From NCBI RefSeq assembly GCF_023721715.1, contig NZ_JAMDLG010000001.1, positions 2,147,784-2,211,783 on the forward strand: a stretch of 64,000 nucleotides of DNA, given 5' to 3'. The notes beneath the pieces are model-generated. The model was not told the DNA's origin, ran no database searches, and was given only the letters and a program-made list of their open reading frames with translations. The position numbers and the translations under genes are program-made. Source of the DNA: Parasegetibacter sp. NRK P23 (GTDB lineage: Bacteria; Bacteroidota; Bacteroidia; Chitinophagales; Chitinophagaceae). Of the stretch, positions 25,476 through 34,159 are shown in pieces. Each line of letters starts with the position of its first letter. The first letter of the stretch is position 1.

Positions 25476-26215
25476 TTCATAAACAACAGCTCCAGCTGTT
25501 TCTCCACTTTTTCAGGCCCGGTTTCTCCCTTGGCGAGTTTCCGGGCCAATATTTTTCTGGCCTCCGGACTGTACCTGAAAGCCGTAGCGAACAGGTCAAC
25601 CACCAGGCGTATCACCACCAGCAGTATCGCCGCCATAAGTCCCGCATGCAGGAAAATGATAAAAAAGCCGCCGGTAATGGCCACGATCTGTTGCACGAAT
25701 ATCCTGACGTAAGGCTGCATGAACATGTCGGACAATACAGTTTCATGGTATTTCCGGGGAAGAAAAAAATCGGTTACCGACTGCATTACATTGAAAAAAG
25801 CAATGGAAGCAACCGCCCAGCCCGCTCCGGGCTGACCAAGCATGTAGGCGAAATTCTCCACCACACTGAAACTGTCCTTCACACCCTTGTCATCCACGCC
25901 CAGCAAGAGGAAGATGAATACCGACTGAACAAAAATGAAAAAATTGTAATGCACCAGGAAGAACGGCACCATGAAAACATGGTTGTTGTGGTCGTGGGGC
26001 TTTTCCAGACGAAGTACTTTTTGCTTCCGGCCCAGTATAGAAACGGTGAGCATTTTCAGGGCATGAACCAATCCGATTACCAGTGTTTCCACCAGGTAAG
26101 CGAACAGGATAGTATTGGGCCGCCACCAGCCGAGCAGCAGCCCCGCAACCATCACTACGGCTGAAAACCAGAGGGTTTGGTTCCGGGCATTGGGAAGAAA
26201 CCAGGGAAATTTCAT
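25472..26215 (-). CDS. DUF6498-like multi-pass membrane protein
   Basis: This 247-residue inner-membrane protein has about six hydrophobic helices. Features include the opening LWFSAVVMVAGLLLGWW and YLVETLVIGLVHALKML. A central histidine-rich cytoplasmic loop (LEKPHDHNNHVFMVPFFLVHYNFF) and a basic C-terminal tail follow. The YLVETLVIGL and FFLVHYNFF blocks match my memory of the family annotated as DUF6498. Function is unknown. It has no partner in an operon, its stop overlaps the cysM stop by four bases, and it starts 124 bases from the candidate small-RNA promoter. Confidence 0.7.
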   Translation of the reverse strand: MKFPWFLPNARNQTLWFSAVVMVAGLLLGWWRPNTILFAYLVETLVIGLVHALKMLTVSILGRKQKVLRLEKPHDHNNHVFMVPFFLVHYNFFIFVQSVFIFLLLGVDDKGVKDSFSVVENFAYMLGQPGAGWAVASIAFFNVMQSVTDFFLPRKYHETVLSDMFMQPYVRIFVQQIVAITGGFFIIFLHAGLMAAILLVVIRLVVDLFATAFRYSPEARKILARKLAKGETGPEKVEKQLELLFMN

Positions 26216-26326
26216 GCTGAAAATTAGGGGTTTGATGAAGCGGGAACAATACCCACCTGAAGGTATTTAACACCACTTCAAGATAATCTTAACATGGCTT
26301 TAAATGTTTTTTCAATGTTTGAACAT

Positions 26327-26334
26327 TATCTTTG
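26327..26334 (+). promoter_or_regulatory. Promoter -7 box TATCTTTG of a short transcript
   Basis: This is an exact TAnnTTTG match on the plus strand. No plus-strand gene follows within 2 kb, but a 12-codon ORF starts 13 bases later and an intrinsic terminator lies about 120 bases later. Confidence 0.5.
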
Positions 26335-26346
26335 TACGGTAATCAA

Positions 26347-26385
26347 ATGATCAAAGCGAAAGGATATAATTCAGACTGGAATTAA
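26347..26385 (+). CDS. Possible 12-residue leader-type peptide
   Basis: An ATG at 26347 opens MIKAKGYNSDWN and a TAA stop, immediately downstream of a Bacteroidota promoter box. The mix of charged, aromatic and one Trp residue resembles translated leader peptides, but there is no run of a single amino acid that would point to a regulated pathway. Too short for statistical support. Confidence 0.3.
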   Translation: MIKAKGYNSDWN

Positions 26386-26455
26386 CTTGAAACAACGAAC
26401 CATAATATATTGATTATCTGATTAAAGAGTTAAGGGTTGTAGGGTTAATGATTAA

Positions 26456-26482
26456 GCTCTTCCTTTTAGGAAGGGCTTTTTC
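26456..26482 (+). terminator. Intrinsic terminator
   Basis: The stem GCTCTTCC/GGAAGGGC with a TTTTA loop is followed by TTTTTCTTTT. It is oriented for the plus strand and ends the candidate small RNA. On the minus strand there is no T run, so it does not serve the adjacent SprT-like gene. Confidence 0.8.
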
Positions 26483-26484
26483 TT

Positions 26485-27102
26485 TTATGCTTTCATCACT
26501 TCGTACACCGGGCTGAAAAGATAGATTTTCCCGGTCGCCATTTCTTCACAACGGATTCTTTTCCGGATCTTTTCTCCCCTTTTAAAAATTCGTCCCTTTT
26601 CAATGGTGAATAGTGCGCCTATTGGCAGTTCGTCTACCAGCACGTGTCCATCCTTTACGGGATCATAACGACGCAATACACGAAGCAGTTGTTCATCGGC
26701 GCAACTGCTGGCGGCAGGATTTCCCAACGAGTCCAGCAGCGCCTTCGTGATGTCTGCCGGAAACACATTCAGCCGGATGAACTCCGCGAGGATATGACTG
26801 AACAGGGTTTTCCATTCCTTGCCATGCGGGGCCACGCGGTGCCCGTACCGGTCGAAAGTGAGCAGATGCGCCAACTCATGTAATAAGGTTACCAGGAAAG
26901 CATAACGGTTAAGATTGCCGTTTACCGAAATGCGGTGGTTCTTTTCATTGACCGCGTTCCTGTAATCGCCCAAAACCGATTTCCGGGCCCGCGTAATAGT
27001 AAGGTGCACCTTATAATGTAAAAGGTAATGCTGCACCTGTTCAAAGGAACCATGCGGCAGGTAGGAACGGAGCGCTTCCAGCGGGGCTTCCTGTTTAGCC
27101 AT
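26485..27102 (-). CDS. SprT-like zinc protein
   Basis: This 205-residue protein has the SprT-like domain at about 1-110. The metal motif HELAH is at about 75-79 (LLHELAHLLTFDRYGHRVAPHGKEWK), with a third histidine downstream in the PHGKEW segment. SprT-like proteins include the catalytic domain of SPRTN, which cleaves DNA-protein crosslinks, but the bacterial members are mostly uncharacterised. The C-terminal half has LPIGALFTIEKGRIFKRGEKIRKR, a small beta domain rather than the usual zinc ribbon, so the second metal site seems to be missing. It overlaps the downstream end of the small membrane-protein gene by 8 bases, which suggests coupling. Confidence 0.85.
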   Translation of the reverse strand: MAKQEAPLEALRSYLPHGSFEQVQHYLLHYKVHLTITRARKSVLGDYRNAVNEKNHRISVNGNLNRYAFLVTLLHELAHLLTFDRYGHRVAPHGKEWKTLFSHILAEFIRLNVFPADITKALLDSLGNPAASSCADEQLLRVLRRYDPVKDGHVLVDELPIGALFTIEKGRIFKRGEKIRKRIRCEEMATGKIYLFSPVYEVMKA

Positions 27103-27502
27103 TCTTTTTCTGCAGACTATTGAGTTTGGTTACGATCCTGGTTTCCAGGAAGGTATAAAGAAGATAGAAGAACATGCAGCCAAACAGCGCGGGTTTGTTT
27201 ACGCCTGATTTGGCTATGATGATGTAAACAAAAGCAGCGATAAGGCATCCGAACATTTTGATGAGCATGCCGCCATACACTGCGTTTACAAAGCCCATTG
27301 ATGTTTTTTTATTGAGCGCCCGCACGTGCAGGGAATAGGTAAGTGTGGTAAGAAGAAAGATCAGGGTGTGGCCAATAATTAATACATCCCTGTCTGCTTC
27401 CCATTTGGCCAGCAACGCTTTTCCAAAAATCAGGAAGCCATTCAGCGCTGCGAAAACAACTACGATCGCTAAAAAGGATTTCCTTGCCACCTGTTTGTCC
27501 AT
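27095..27502 (-). CDS. Four-helix membrane protein (AtpI-like topology)
   Basis: 135 residues, with four predicted membrane helices at about 8-30, 40-60, 72-97 and 104-120. A short charged N-terminus (MDKQVARK) and a basic C-terminus (KLNSLQKKNG) flank them. The size and topology resemble the ATP-synthase subunit I group, but no atp genes are nearby and no diagnostic residues are visible, so this is only topological likeness. It overlaps the SprT-like gene (8 bases) and follows a terminator behind the bactofilin gene, so it may have its own start of transcription. Confidence 0.65.
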   Translation of the reverse strand: MDKQVARKSFLAIVVVFAALNGFLIFGKALLAKWEADRDVLIIGHTLIFLLTTLTYSLHVRALNKKTSMGFVNAVYGGMLIKMFGCLIAAFVYIIIAKSGVNKPALFGCMFFYLLYTFLETRIVTKLNSLQKKNG

Positions 27503-27503
27503 A

Positions 27504-27540
27504 TAAAAAATTTAGCCACGCGGGGTTTTACCGCGTGGCT
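27504..27540 (-). terminator. Terminator behind the bactofilin gene
   Basis: The stem AGCCACGCGG (27514-27523) pairs with CCGCGTGGCT (27531-27540) around GGTTTTA. Read on the minus strand it is followed by TAAATTTTTTAT, a T-rich tail. It separates bactofilin from the small membrane gene. Confidence 0.7.
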
Positions 27541-27568
27541 GCAAAATTAGGGAAAAACAAAGAGGAAC

Positions 27569-28009
27569 TTATCCCTGCCCTATGGCGAGGGCAGGTATCC
27601 TTTTGTCGTTTTTTTCTTTTGACTGGGCGGCGGCCATTGCGGGTGCAGGAACAATCATCTGGCATTGCCCGTTGAATTTGGCCTCGGGTTCCACCTGGAG
27701 CTGTTTCGCGCTGATGTTGCCGTCCACAACGGAGCCTCCACGAAGGTACAGCAGGTCGTTCACCCTTACGGAGCCGGAAACACGCCCCATAATATCAGCC
27801 TGGTCGCCTTCGATATCGCCTTCTACCAGCCCGTCCGGGCCGATTACGATCTTTGCTTTGCTGGAAATATTCCCTTTGATGGTACCGTCGATGCGCATAT
27901 CGCCGGGGGCTACAACATTGCCCGTGAAAATGGTGCCTGCGCCAATAAGGCTGGTTCCGCCGTTGGTGGAAAGCGGCGTGGAATCGGATTTGGATTTTGA
28001 GTTGAACAT
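27569..28009 (-). CDS. bacA: Bactofilin family polymer-forming protein
   Basis: Bactofilins polymerise without nucleotides into filaments or sheets at the inner face of the membrane and position cell-wall or polar machinery. This protein has 146 residues. The central right-handed beta-helix (about 20-120) shows the repeated G-x-(I/V) turns: SLIGAGTIFTGNVVAPGDMRIDG, IKGNISSKAKIVIGPDGLVEGDI, VDGNISAKQLQVEP. The N-terminus is polar, and the tail is Ala/Pro-rich. The next gene upstream encodes a single-pass membrane protein related to the N-terminus of LytM-type peptidases, the classical bactofilin partners. Confidence 0.9.
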   Translation of the reverse strand: MFNSKSKSDSTPLSTNGGTSLIGAGTIFTGNVVAPGDMRIDGTIKGNISSKAKIVIGPDGLVEGDIEGDQADIMGRVSGSVRVNDLLYLRGGSVVDGNISAKQLQVEPEAKFNGQCQMIVPAPAMAAAQSKEKNDKRIPALAIGQG

Positions 28010-28039
28010 GGTCCGGATTTTAGGATTATCAAAAATGGT

Positions 28040-28435
28040 TTATTCATTGGTCGTTTCCACGTGTGGTATGGCCAGCAATGTTGTGTCCAGTACCACATTT
28101 CCATCTCCAGTAAGTGCTTTTTTGATCCCTTCCAGGTAAACATCCTTGTACTTCATTTCCCTTTCCAGGGAATCTGTTCTTATTTTCAGGTTCATCAGGG
28201 CCTTTCTTTCATTCAAACTGCCATACCCCGGAATATAATACCTGAGGGGGGTAAAAACGATCAGCGCCACCGTGAGCCCCACCAGCACAACAAATATCGT
28301 GCTTAAAAATACATACACACTGAGCCTTGAAAGTTTGAAAGTGACCACCTCTTCATAGGTATCATCGTTCATCACCACCAGACGATAACGGTTTTGAAGG
28401 CGTTTGAGTGTGGAATTGGCATCAGATTTGGCCAT
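28040..28435 (-). CDS. Single-pass membrane protein, N-terminal part of an M23-type partner without its peptidase domain
   Basis: 131 residues from the ATG at 28435. A cytoplasmic region (about 1-36) with LQNRYRLVVMNDDTYEEVV precedes one membrane helix (about 40-62, VYVFLSTIFVVLVGLTVAL). FTPLRYYIPGYG and a coiled-coil of about 40 residues follow. This block, membrane helix and FTPLR-YIPGY, resembles the N-terminus of bactofilin-linked M23 metallopeptidases of Bacteroidota, which are usually near 300 residues. Here the LytM domain (HxxxD and HxH) is absent and no remnant lies between this stop and the bactofilin start 30 bases on. It is most likely a scaffold, not a hydrolase. The homology is recalled, not searched. 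Confidence 0.7.
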   Translation of the reverse strand: MAKSDANSTLKRLQNRYRLVVMNDDTYEEVVTFKLSRLSVYVFLSTIFVVLVGLTVALIVFTPLRYYIPGYGSLNERKALMNLKIRTDSLEREMKYKDVYLEGIKKALTGDGNVVLDTTLLAIPHVETTNE

Positions 28436-28529
28436 AAAGAGAGGTTTGCGGATCGAAAGTAAACGATTTTTGCCAATCAAATTACAATAATATTATTGAA
28501 TTTCAGTTATTAAGGTGTAGAATTGCTTC

Positions 28530-31500
28530 ATGCGGGCGGTCATCAGAAATCTTATATTATTTTCCACTTTTTTTTCCCCGACAGTGCTTTGTTTCGGGCA
28601 GGAAGGTTATGAACTCAGGTTAGAGAAACCTAAAAAGTACGAGAACAGGGCGTTGGGTTATGAAAAAACCTACACGAAAAAGTTCACCGGCAGCCGGAGG
28701 TTCGTTCAAAACACCATCACCCATTACAATTATTTCTACAACGCAACCCTGAAGATTGATAATGTATTGAAGCAGGCGAAAACCATGCACGTGGATGATT
28801 TCACCAAACTGCTCCCCTTTTACAATTATTCTCTTACAAATACCGCAGCCAGCAAGGCTGAACTGGATTCCGTTATTTACAAGGCGACGGCGGGCATCGT
28901 GTTGCACGACCTCCGCAACGACTGGATCGACAACATGTACCTGCTGATCGGCAGGGCTTATTTCCTCCGCAACGACCTTGATTCCGCGGCATTGACTTTC
29001 CAGTTCCTGAATACGGCGTTCGCCCCGAGGGAAAAAGACGGCTACGCGAAAATAATCGCCAGCAATTCCAGTGAAGGTGGAAACGCGTTTCTGGTTTCCA
29101 CCAAAGAAAACCGGAACCTCCCTAAAAAAATGTTCTCTGAAGCCCCCTCCAGGAACGAGGGCCTGATATGGATCATCCGCACCGCTATTGAACAGGGTAA
29201 TATGGCAAAAGCTTCGGCCCTCATACAATCGCTCCGGCTCGACCCCCAGTTTCCTGAGCGGCTGAAACCCGAACTCGCGCAGATGCAGGCCTATTATTTC
29301 TACACCAATAATATATACGACAGCGCGGCTTTTTACCTGGAACAAGCACTGCCCTCCGCAGAAGGCACTACGGAAACCTCAAGATGGCAATTCCTGATCG
29401 CACAGCTCCACGAAAAAGCGGCCCACCGGAATGAGGCCATCGATTGGTACAATAAATCAATCAAAAGCACGCTCAACCCCATCCAGGATATTTACGCCCG
29501 CCTGAACGCCATCCGCCTGAACAAAGAAGGAGGAGATAATTATATCAATGAGAATATCCTGACGTTGTATAAAATGGCGCGCCGCGATAACTATACGACC
29601 TACCGCGACATCATATATTTTACCGCGGGCATTATGGACAAGGAACGGAACAACCATACGGGCATCATTCAATCCATGCAACGCAGCATCCGCTTCAACA
29701 GCGCGAATGTTTCTTTGCGCAACCAGGCTTGGGTGGAACTGGGCAACGCCTATTTTAATACGGGCGAATTCCTGCTGGCCAAAAACGCTTACGACAGCAT
29801 CAACCTCGATGAACCCGCTATTGAATCTGCGGACCTTATCCTGGCGAGAAAATCGGCGCTGGGCACACTCGCCGCAAATGTTGCCGTGGTAAAAAGGCAG
29901 GATAGCCTGCAATACCTGGCCCGGCTTCCGGAAAATGAAAGGGACGATATCCTGAAAAAAATAGCCAAGGCTTCCGCTAAGGCCCAACGCGGCAAATATA
30001 CCGGCTCCGCCGCACTGAATGAAGAAGCGCCCGCCGACCTGTTTGCCGGAACCGGTAAGGGAGAATGGTATTTCTACAATGCCGGGCTCCGCTCGAAAGG
30101 AAGAAGTGAATTCAATGTAAAATGGGGCGATCGCCCGGATGCCGACAACTGGAGAAGAATGTCGGCCATTGACCGCAATACACAAATCCAGGAGGTGACT
30201 GCATCCAATGAGCAGGTGCAGGACTCTACGGCAGAAATTACGTATGAATCACTCTTAGCCAAGGTGCCACTTACCGAGCAGCAAATGCAGGTATCCAACG
30301 ATTCCATCCGCAACGCGCTCTACGAAATTGGTTTCGCCTACCAGGACAAACTCGAAGATTACGCCAAAGCGGCGGAACAATATGAAGCATTGCTCGCAAG
30401 GTTCCCCAATACGACCAACAAAGAAAATATATACTTCAACCTGTATTACTGCTATTGGAAACTGGGATTAAACGATAAAGCCGCCCGGTTTAAAACACAA
30501 CTTCAAAAAGAGTTCCCCGGCAGCAATGCCGCGGTAAAAACCGTAGATCCCTCACAGGTAAAAAACAGTGCCGCGAACCATGAAAAAGCGGCCACCGCTA
30601 CTTACGAAAAAATCTACAACAAATTCATTGAAGGCGCCTTCCAGGAAGCACTGGATATGAAACGCAGCGCCGATAGTATGTACGGGCAGGTGTACTGGAC
30701 CCCGCAGCTGTTGTATATCGAAGCCGTTTACCATATTAAACAGCGCGATGATGCCAATGCGATCCAGCAGTTGAACCGCATCACTTCCTCGTTTACCACG
30801 TCTCCCCTTGCGCCGAAAGCCGAGCACCTTAAATCCATCCTGGCCAGGAGGAAAGAAATTGAAGATTACCTCACCAAACTGGAAGTAACCAGGGATGAAG
30901 ATGAAACCGCGCCTGTTGACAGTTCTATTTTCGCGAAAAAGACAGTGCTGGAAGAAGAGATAAAAACCGTGCAATCGGCAGGTATAAACACCAGTATTCA
31001 ACCAGGTATTAAAACGGATATCGCTCAAAAGAATATACTCAACAAAAATTCATCCCTCAAGGCACCCGTTACGCCCGATAGTATCATTCAAAAGTACAAG
31101 GATGTGGATGCCGCGAAGAATGTACGGGTGGATTCCGCGCAGCAACTGGTAAAAACACAACTGCCCGTAAAAAAAGACAGTATCTCCTCCAATCTTCCGG
31201 CCATAAAACCAGTGGCACTCTTCTCTAAGAACGGGTACATTTATAACCCGGCGCAGCCGCACTACGTAATGCTTGTGCTGGACAAAGTGGATCCCGTGTA
31301 CATTTCCGAAGCCAGGAACGCCTTTATCCGTTACAACAGGGAATATTATGCCGGTCAACCCATTAACGCGGGAAACATCCAGTTGAATGATACCATCCGC
31401 CTGTTGAGTTTCTCCGGCTTCGCCGATGCCGCTTCCGCTATTCAGTACGCCAATGGGGCCCGTGCGAAAGCCGGTACGGAGATCGTGCCCTGGTTACCCG

Positions 31501-31613
31501 CGGCCAAATACAGCTTCCTCGTGATCAGCGAAGCGAACCTCCCCACCCTGCAGGAAAAACGTGAAACGGGCGGTTATCTTGAATTCTGGCAGGAGGCTGT
31601 TAAAATCAAGTGA
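28530..31613 (+). CDS. sprE: T9SS accessory protein SprE/PorW-like, TPR repeats
   Basis: 1027 residues with a signal peptide (RNLILFSTFFSPTVLCFGQ; a Cys near the end could also mark a lipoprotein). SprE (gliding Flavobacterium) and PorW (Porphyromonas) are outer-membrane-associated TPR lipoproteins that link the PorN/K ring and the secretion motor. The N-terminal half has repeated helical pairs of TPR type (YYFYTNNIYDSAAFYLEQAL, QAWVELGNAYFNTGEF). The central GEWYFYNAGLRSKGRSEFN and KWGDRPDADNWRR blocks are, to my knowledge, diagnostic for this family. A final beta-rich domain ends near residue 1020. It stands alone, upstream of the penicillin-binding protein gene. Confidence 0.85.
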   Translation: MRAVIRNLILFSTFFSPTVLCFGQEGYELRLEKPKKYENRALGYEKTYTKKFTGSRRFVQNTITHYNYFYNATLKIDNVLKQAKTMHVDDFTKLLPFYNYSLTNTAASKAELDSVIYKATAGIVLHDLRNDWIDNMYLLIGRAYFLRNDLDSAALTFQFLNTAFAPREKDGYAKIIASNSSEGGNAFLVSTKENRNLPKKMFSEAPSRNEGLIWIIRTAIEQGNMAKASALIQSLRLDPQFPERLKPELAQMQAYYFYTNNIYDSAAFYLEQALPSAEGTTETSRWQFLIAQLHEKAAHRNEAIDWYNKSIKSTLNPIQDIYARLNAIRLNKEGGDNYINENILTLYKMARRDNYTTYRDIIYFTAGIMDKERNNHTGIIQSMQRSIRFNSANVSLRNQAWVELGNAYFNTGEFLLAKNAYDSINLDEPAIESADLILARKSALGTLAANVAVVKRQDSLQYLARLPENERDDILKKIAKASAKAQRGKYTGSAALNEEAPADLFAGTGKGEWYFYNAGLRSKGRSEFNVKWGDRPDADNWRRMSAIDRNTQIQEVTASNEQVQDSTAEITYESLLAKVPLTEQQMQVSNDSIRNALYEIGFAYQDKLEDYAKAAEQYEALLARFPNTTNKENIYFNLYYCYWKLGLNDKAARFKTQLQKEFPGSNAAVKTVDPSQVKNSAANHEKAATATYEKIYNKFIEGAFQEALDMKRSADSMYGQVYWTPQLLYIEAVYHIKQRDDANAIQQLNRITSSFTTSPLAPKAEHLKSILARRKEIEDYLTKLEVTRDEDETAPVDSSIFAKKTVLEEEIKTVQSAGINTSIQPGIKTDIAQKNILNKNSSLKAPVTPDSIIQKYKDVDAAKNVRVDSAQQLVKTQLPVKKDSISSNLPAIKPVALFSKNGYIYNPAQPHYVMLVLDKVDPVYISEARNAFIRYNREYYAGQPINAGNIQLNDTIRLLSFSGFADAASAIQYANGARAKAGTEIVPWLPAAKYSFLVISEANLPTLQEKRETGGYLEFWQEAVKIK

Positions 31614-31652
31614 TTAAATATCGCTGTGCCCAACTATAGGTACATTTTTTGT

Positions 31653-31660
31653 TAGCTTTG
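31653..31660 (+). promoter_or_regulatory. Promoter -7 box TAGCTTTG for the penicillin-binding protein gene
   Basis: This is an exact TAnnTTTG match 26 bases upstream of the ATG at 31687. No -33 TTTG at the usual distance. Confidence 0.45.
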
Positions 31661-31686
31661 GGCGGGATTAAATTGTAAATTACTGT

Positions 31687-34110
31687 ATGAAAAAATCCGT
31701 TCGCATCCTCTGGAAGGTCTTCTTTGCAGGTCTGGGTGCTTTTATTCTCCTGATCATAGGCGCCAACTTCGGTTTGTTGGGTTCTATGCCCTCTATTTCG
31801 GAACTGGAAAACCCTTCGGCTTCCCTGGCCACGGAGATTTACGCTTCCGATGGTACCATGATGGGGAAATATTATCTACAAGACAGAACTTCCGTTAAAT
31901 ATAAAGACATCAGTCCTTTCGCCATCAACGCGCTCATCGCCACCGAAGATGAACGTTTCCACGAGCATTCCGGCATCGACGCCAAATCATTGGGAAGGGC
32001 CGTATTCGGGGTACTTACCTTCAACAGTAAAGGCGGTGCCAGTACCATCACACAACAACTGGCGCTGAACCTGTTTGGAGAATCAAGAGCGCGTAACCCA
32101 CTCATGCGCGCCGTTCAGAAATTGAAAGAATGGATCATAGCCGTGAAGCTGGAAAGGAATTTTACCAAAGAAGAGATCATCACGCTTTACCTGAACACGG
32201 TGGCTTTCGGCGACAACGTGTATGGAATCAGAAACGCATCGAAAACTTTCTTTCAGAAGGAACCCGATCGTTTGCAACTCGAAGAAGCGGCTGTACTCAT
32301 TGGTATGCTGAAAGGGAACACCATTTATAACCCGCGGAGGTATCCTAAAAATGCCATGGACCGCAGGAATACCGTGATTGACCAGATGGTGCGCAATAAT
32401 GTGGTTCCTGAAGAAGAAGCGCAGAAGTACAAGCTGAAGCCGATTAAACTGAACTATAAGAAAATGGATGAAAACGCCGGCATAGCGCCTTATTTCAGGG
32501 ATGTGCTGCGCGATGACCTGAAGAAATGGTGCAAAGAACACAAAAAAGAGAACGGTGAAGAATATAATATTTACCGCGATGGCTTAAAAGTGTACACCAC
32601 CATCAACCCGCGGATGCAACTGGCGGCGGAAATGGCGGTGAACAAGCACATGTCCACCCTCCAGAAAGTACTCAACAGCCAGGCCAATATCAAGAACGGA
32701 TCCATCTGGAAGGGGCGCGAGAACATTCTTGAAGCCGCGATGAAGAACAGCGACCGCTGGCGCTCCATGAAAGCGGAAGACATTTCAGAAGAAGATATCC
32801 GTAAAAGTTTTAAGGAAAAAGTACCCATGCGGGTATTCGCCTGGAACAGCAAGCGGTATACCGATACTGTAATGACACCGATCGACTCCATCAAATACCA
32901 CAAGCAAATGCTGCAAACCGGCTTCATGGTGATGGACCCTATGACCGGCGAAGTGAAAGCCTGGGTGGGCGGCGTGGATTTTAAAACATTCAAGTACGAC
33001 CACGTTAACATCAATACCAAAAGGCAGGTGGGTTCAACCATCAAACCCCTGCTCTACGTGCAGGCCATCAAGGAACTGGGCTTCACGCCTGAAACCGCTT
33101 GTGAGAACACCCCACAATGTTTTCCCGCCTACAACAACTGGTGCTCCAAAAACTCCAGCGGCAACAGCAGCGCTTCCACCAGTATGGCCACAGGTTTGGC
33201 ATGGTCGCTCAATAATGTGACGGCATATCTTTTAAAACAGGTGGGCATCAAGCGGTTCGCGCAGTTTCTGAAGGAATGTAAAATTGAAAGTGAACTTCCT
33301 GAAGTACCCACGCTCTGCCTCGGTGTTCCCGATATCTCATTATATGAGATGATGCGCGCCTACACCATGTTCCCGAACAACGGATACAATACCAAACCGG
33401 TTTATATCAGCAGAATCGAAGACAAGAACGGTAACGTGCTGGAATCCTTCGTTACGGAACGCATCCAGATGATCACCGAAGGTGAAGCATATACCATCAC
33501 CAATATGATGCGCGGTACCGTGGATTTCGGAACAGGTCGTGCGTTGCGTGGCGCATACGGCATTACCGGCGAGGCCGCGGGAAAAACAGGTACCACCAAC
33601 GACAATACTGATGGGTGGTTCATGGGCTTTACCCCCCAACTGCTTGCGGGTGCATGGGTGGGTTGCGATGATCCGTTCATCAGGATATCCAGTAATTATT
33701 ACGGACAGGGCGCATTGATGGGCCTTCCCATCTGGGCTTATTTCTTCAACGAAGTATACAAAGACAAAACTTTAGGCATAGATGCTTCCGCCAAGTTCGC
33801 TGTGCCTGAAAGCCTGCGCAACGAAGTGATGTACGATTACCTCCACGTAGCGCCGGAAGTACCGCCGGGAGCTGAAGGACAGGACCCCACTTACGATGCC
33901 AACGACTACATGTTCACGCCTACGCCTGGAAATAATATCCCGGTAGAATCGCAGCCGCTTTCAGATGATGAAAAAAAGGTGCTGGATGAGGCCCGGAAAG
34001 GAGAAAAAAAGGATACGCCCAAAACCCAGGATAAAAAAGAAGCGACCAAGCCCGACGAAAAAAAAAAGGGCGGGATATTGAAAAAGATATTCGGGAAAAA
34101 GGATAATTAG
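31687..34110 (+). CDS. mrcA: Class A penicillin-binding protein (PBP1A type)
   Basis: This bifunctional glycan polymerase and crosslinker is anchored by one N-terminal helix (about 9-29). 807 residues. The GT51 transglycosylase region shows IATEDERFHEHSGID (catalytic Glu), GGASTITQQLALNLF, and KEEIITLYLNTVAFG. The transpeptidase motifs are SxxK in GSTIKP (about 449), SxN in SLNN (about 508) and KTG in GKTGTTND (about 632), all intact. A long acidic, then lysine-rich tail (from about 745, DDEKKVLDEARKGEKK) ends the protein. It lies behind sprE and 49 bases before the TonB-like gene, possibly in one unit. Confidence 0.95.
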   Translation: MKKSVRILWKVFFAGLGAFILLIIGANFGLLGSMPSISELENPSASLATEIYASDGTMMGKYYLQDRTSVKYKDISPFAINALIATEDERFHEHSGIDAKSLGRAVFGVLTFNSKGGASTITQQLALNLFGESRARNPLMRAVQKLKEWIIAVKLERNFTKEEIITLYLNTVAFGDNVYGIRNASKTFFQKEPDRLQLEEAAVLIGMLKGNTIYNPRRYPKNAMDRRNTVIDQMVRNNVVPEEEAQKYKLKPIKLNYKKMDENAGIAPYFRDVLRDDLKKWCKEHKKENGEEYNIYRDGLKVYTTINPRMQLAAEMAVNKHMSTLQKVLNSQANIKNGSIWKGRENILEAAMKNSDRWRSMKAEDISEEDIRKSFKEKVPMRVFAWNSKRYTDTVMTPIDSIKYHKQMLQTGFMVMDPMTGEVKAWVGGVDFKTFKYDHVNINTKRQVGSTIKPLLYVQAIKELGFTPETACENTPQCFPAYNNWCSKNSSGNSSASTSMATGLAWSLNNVTAYLLKQVGIKRFAQFLKECKIESELPEVPTLCLGVPDISLYEMMRAYTMFPNNGYNTKPVYISRIEDKNGNVLESFVTERIQMITEGEAYTITNMMRGTVDFGTGRALRGAYGITGEAAGKTGTTNDNTDGWFMGFTPQLLAGAWVGCDDPFIRISSNYYGQGALMGLPIWAYFFNEVYKDKTLGIDASAKFAVPESLRNEVMYDYLHVAPEVPPGAEGQDPTYDANDYMFTPTPGNNIPVESQPLSDDEKKVLDEARKGEKKDTPKTQDKKEATKPDEKKKGGILKKIFGKKDN

Positions 34111-34159
34111 TGTGTAAAAAATGAATAGTGTGCATCTCTCGAACGAAAACAGTTATACC

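Larger units (their letters stand above)
26341..26482 (+). ncRNA. Candidate small RNA with 12-codon ORF and attenuator-like hairpins
   Basis: The predicted transcript starts just after the -7 box and ends in an intrinsic terminator, about 140 bases long. It contains MIKAKGYNSDWN (26347-26385) within 6 bases of the predicted 5-prime end. Further down, AAGAGTTAA (26425-26433) can pair with TTAAGCTCTT (26452-26461). The same CTCTT is half of the terminator stem (26456-26463 with 26469-26476), so the two pairings exclude each other, as in attenuators. No plus-strand target gene follows; read-through would run antisense into the SprT-like gene. The inference is from promoter, ORF and terminator alone. 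It does not obviously match 6S RNA. Confidence 0.45.
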
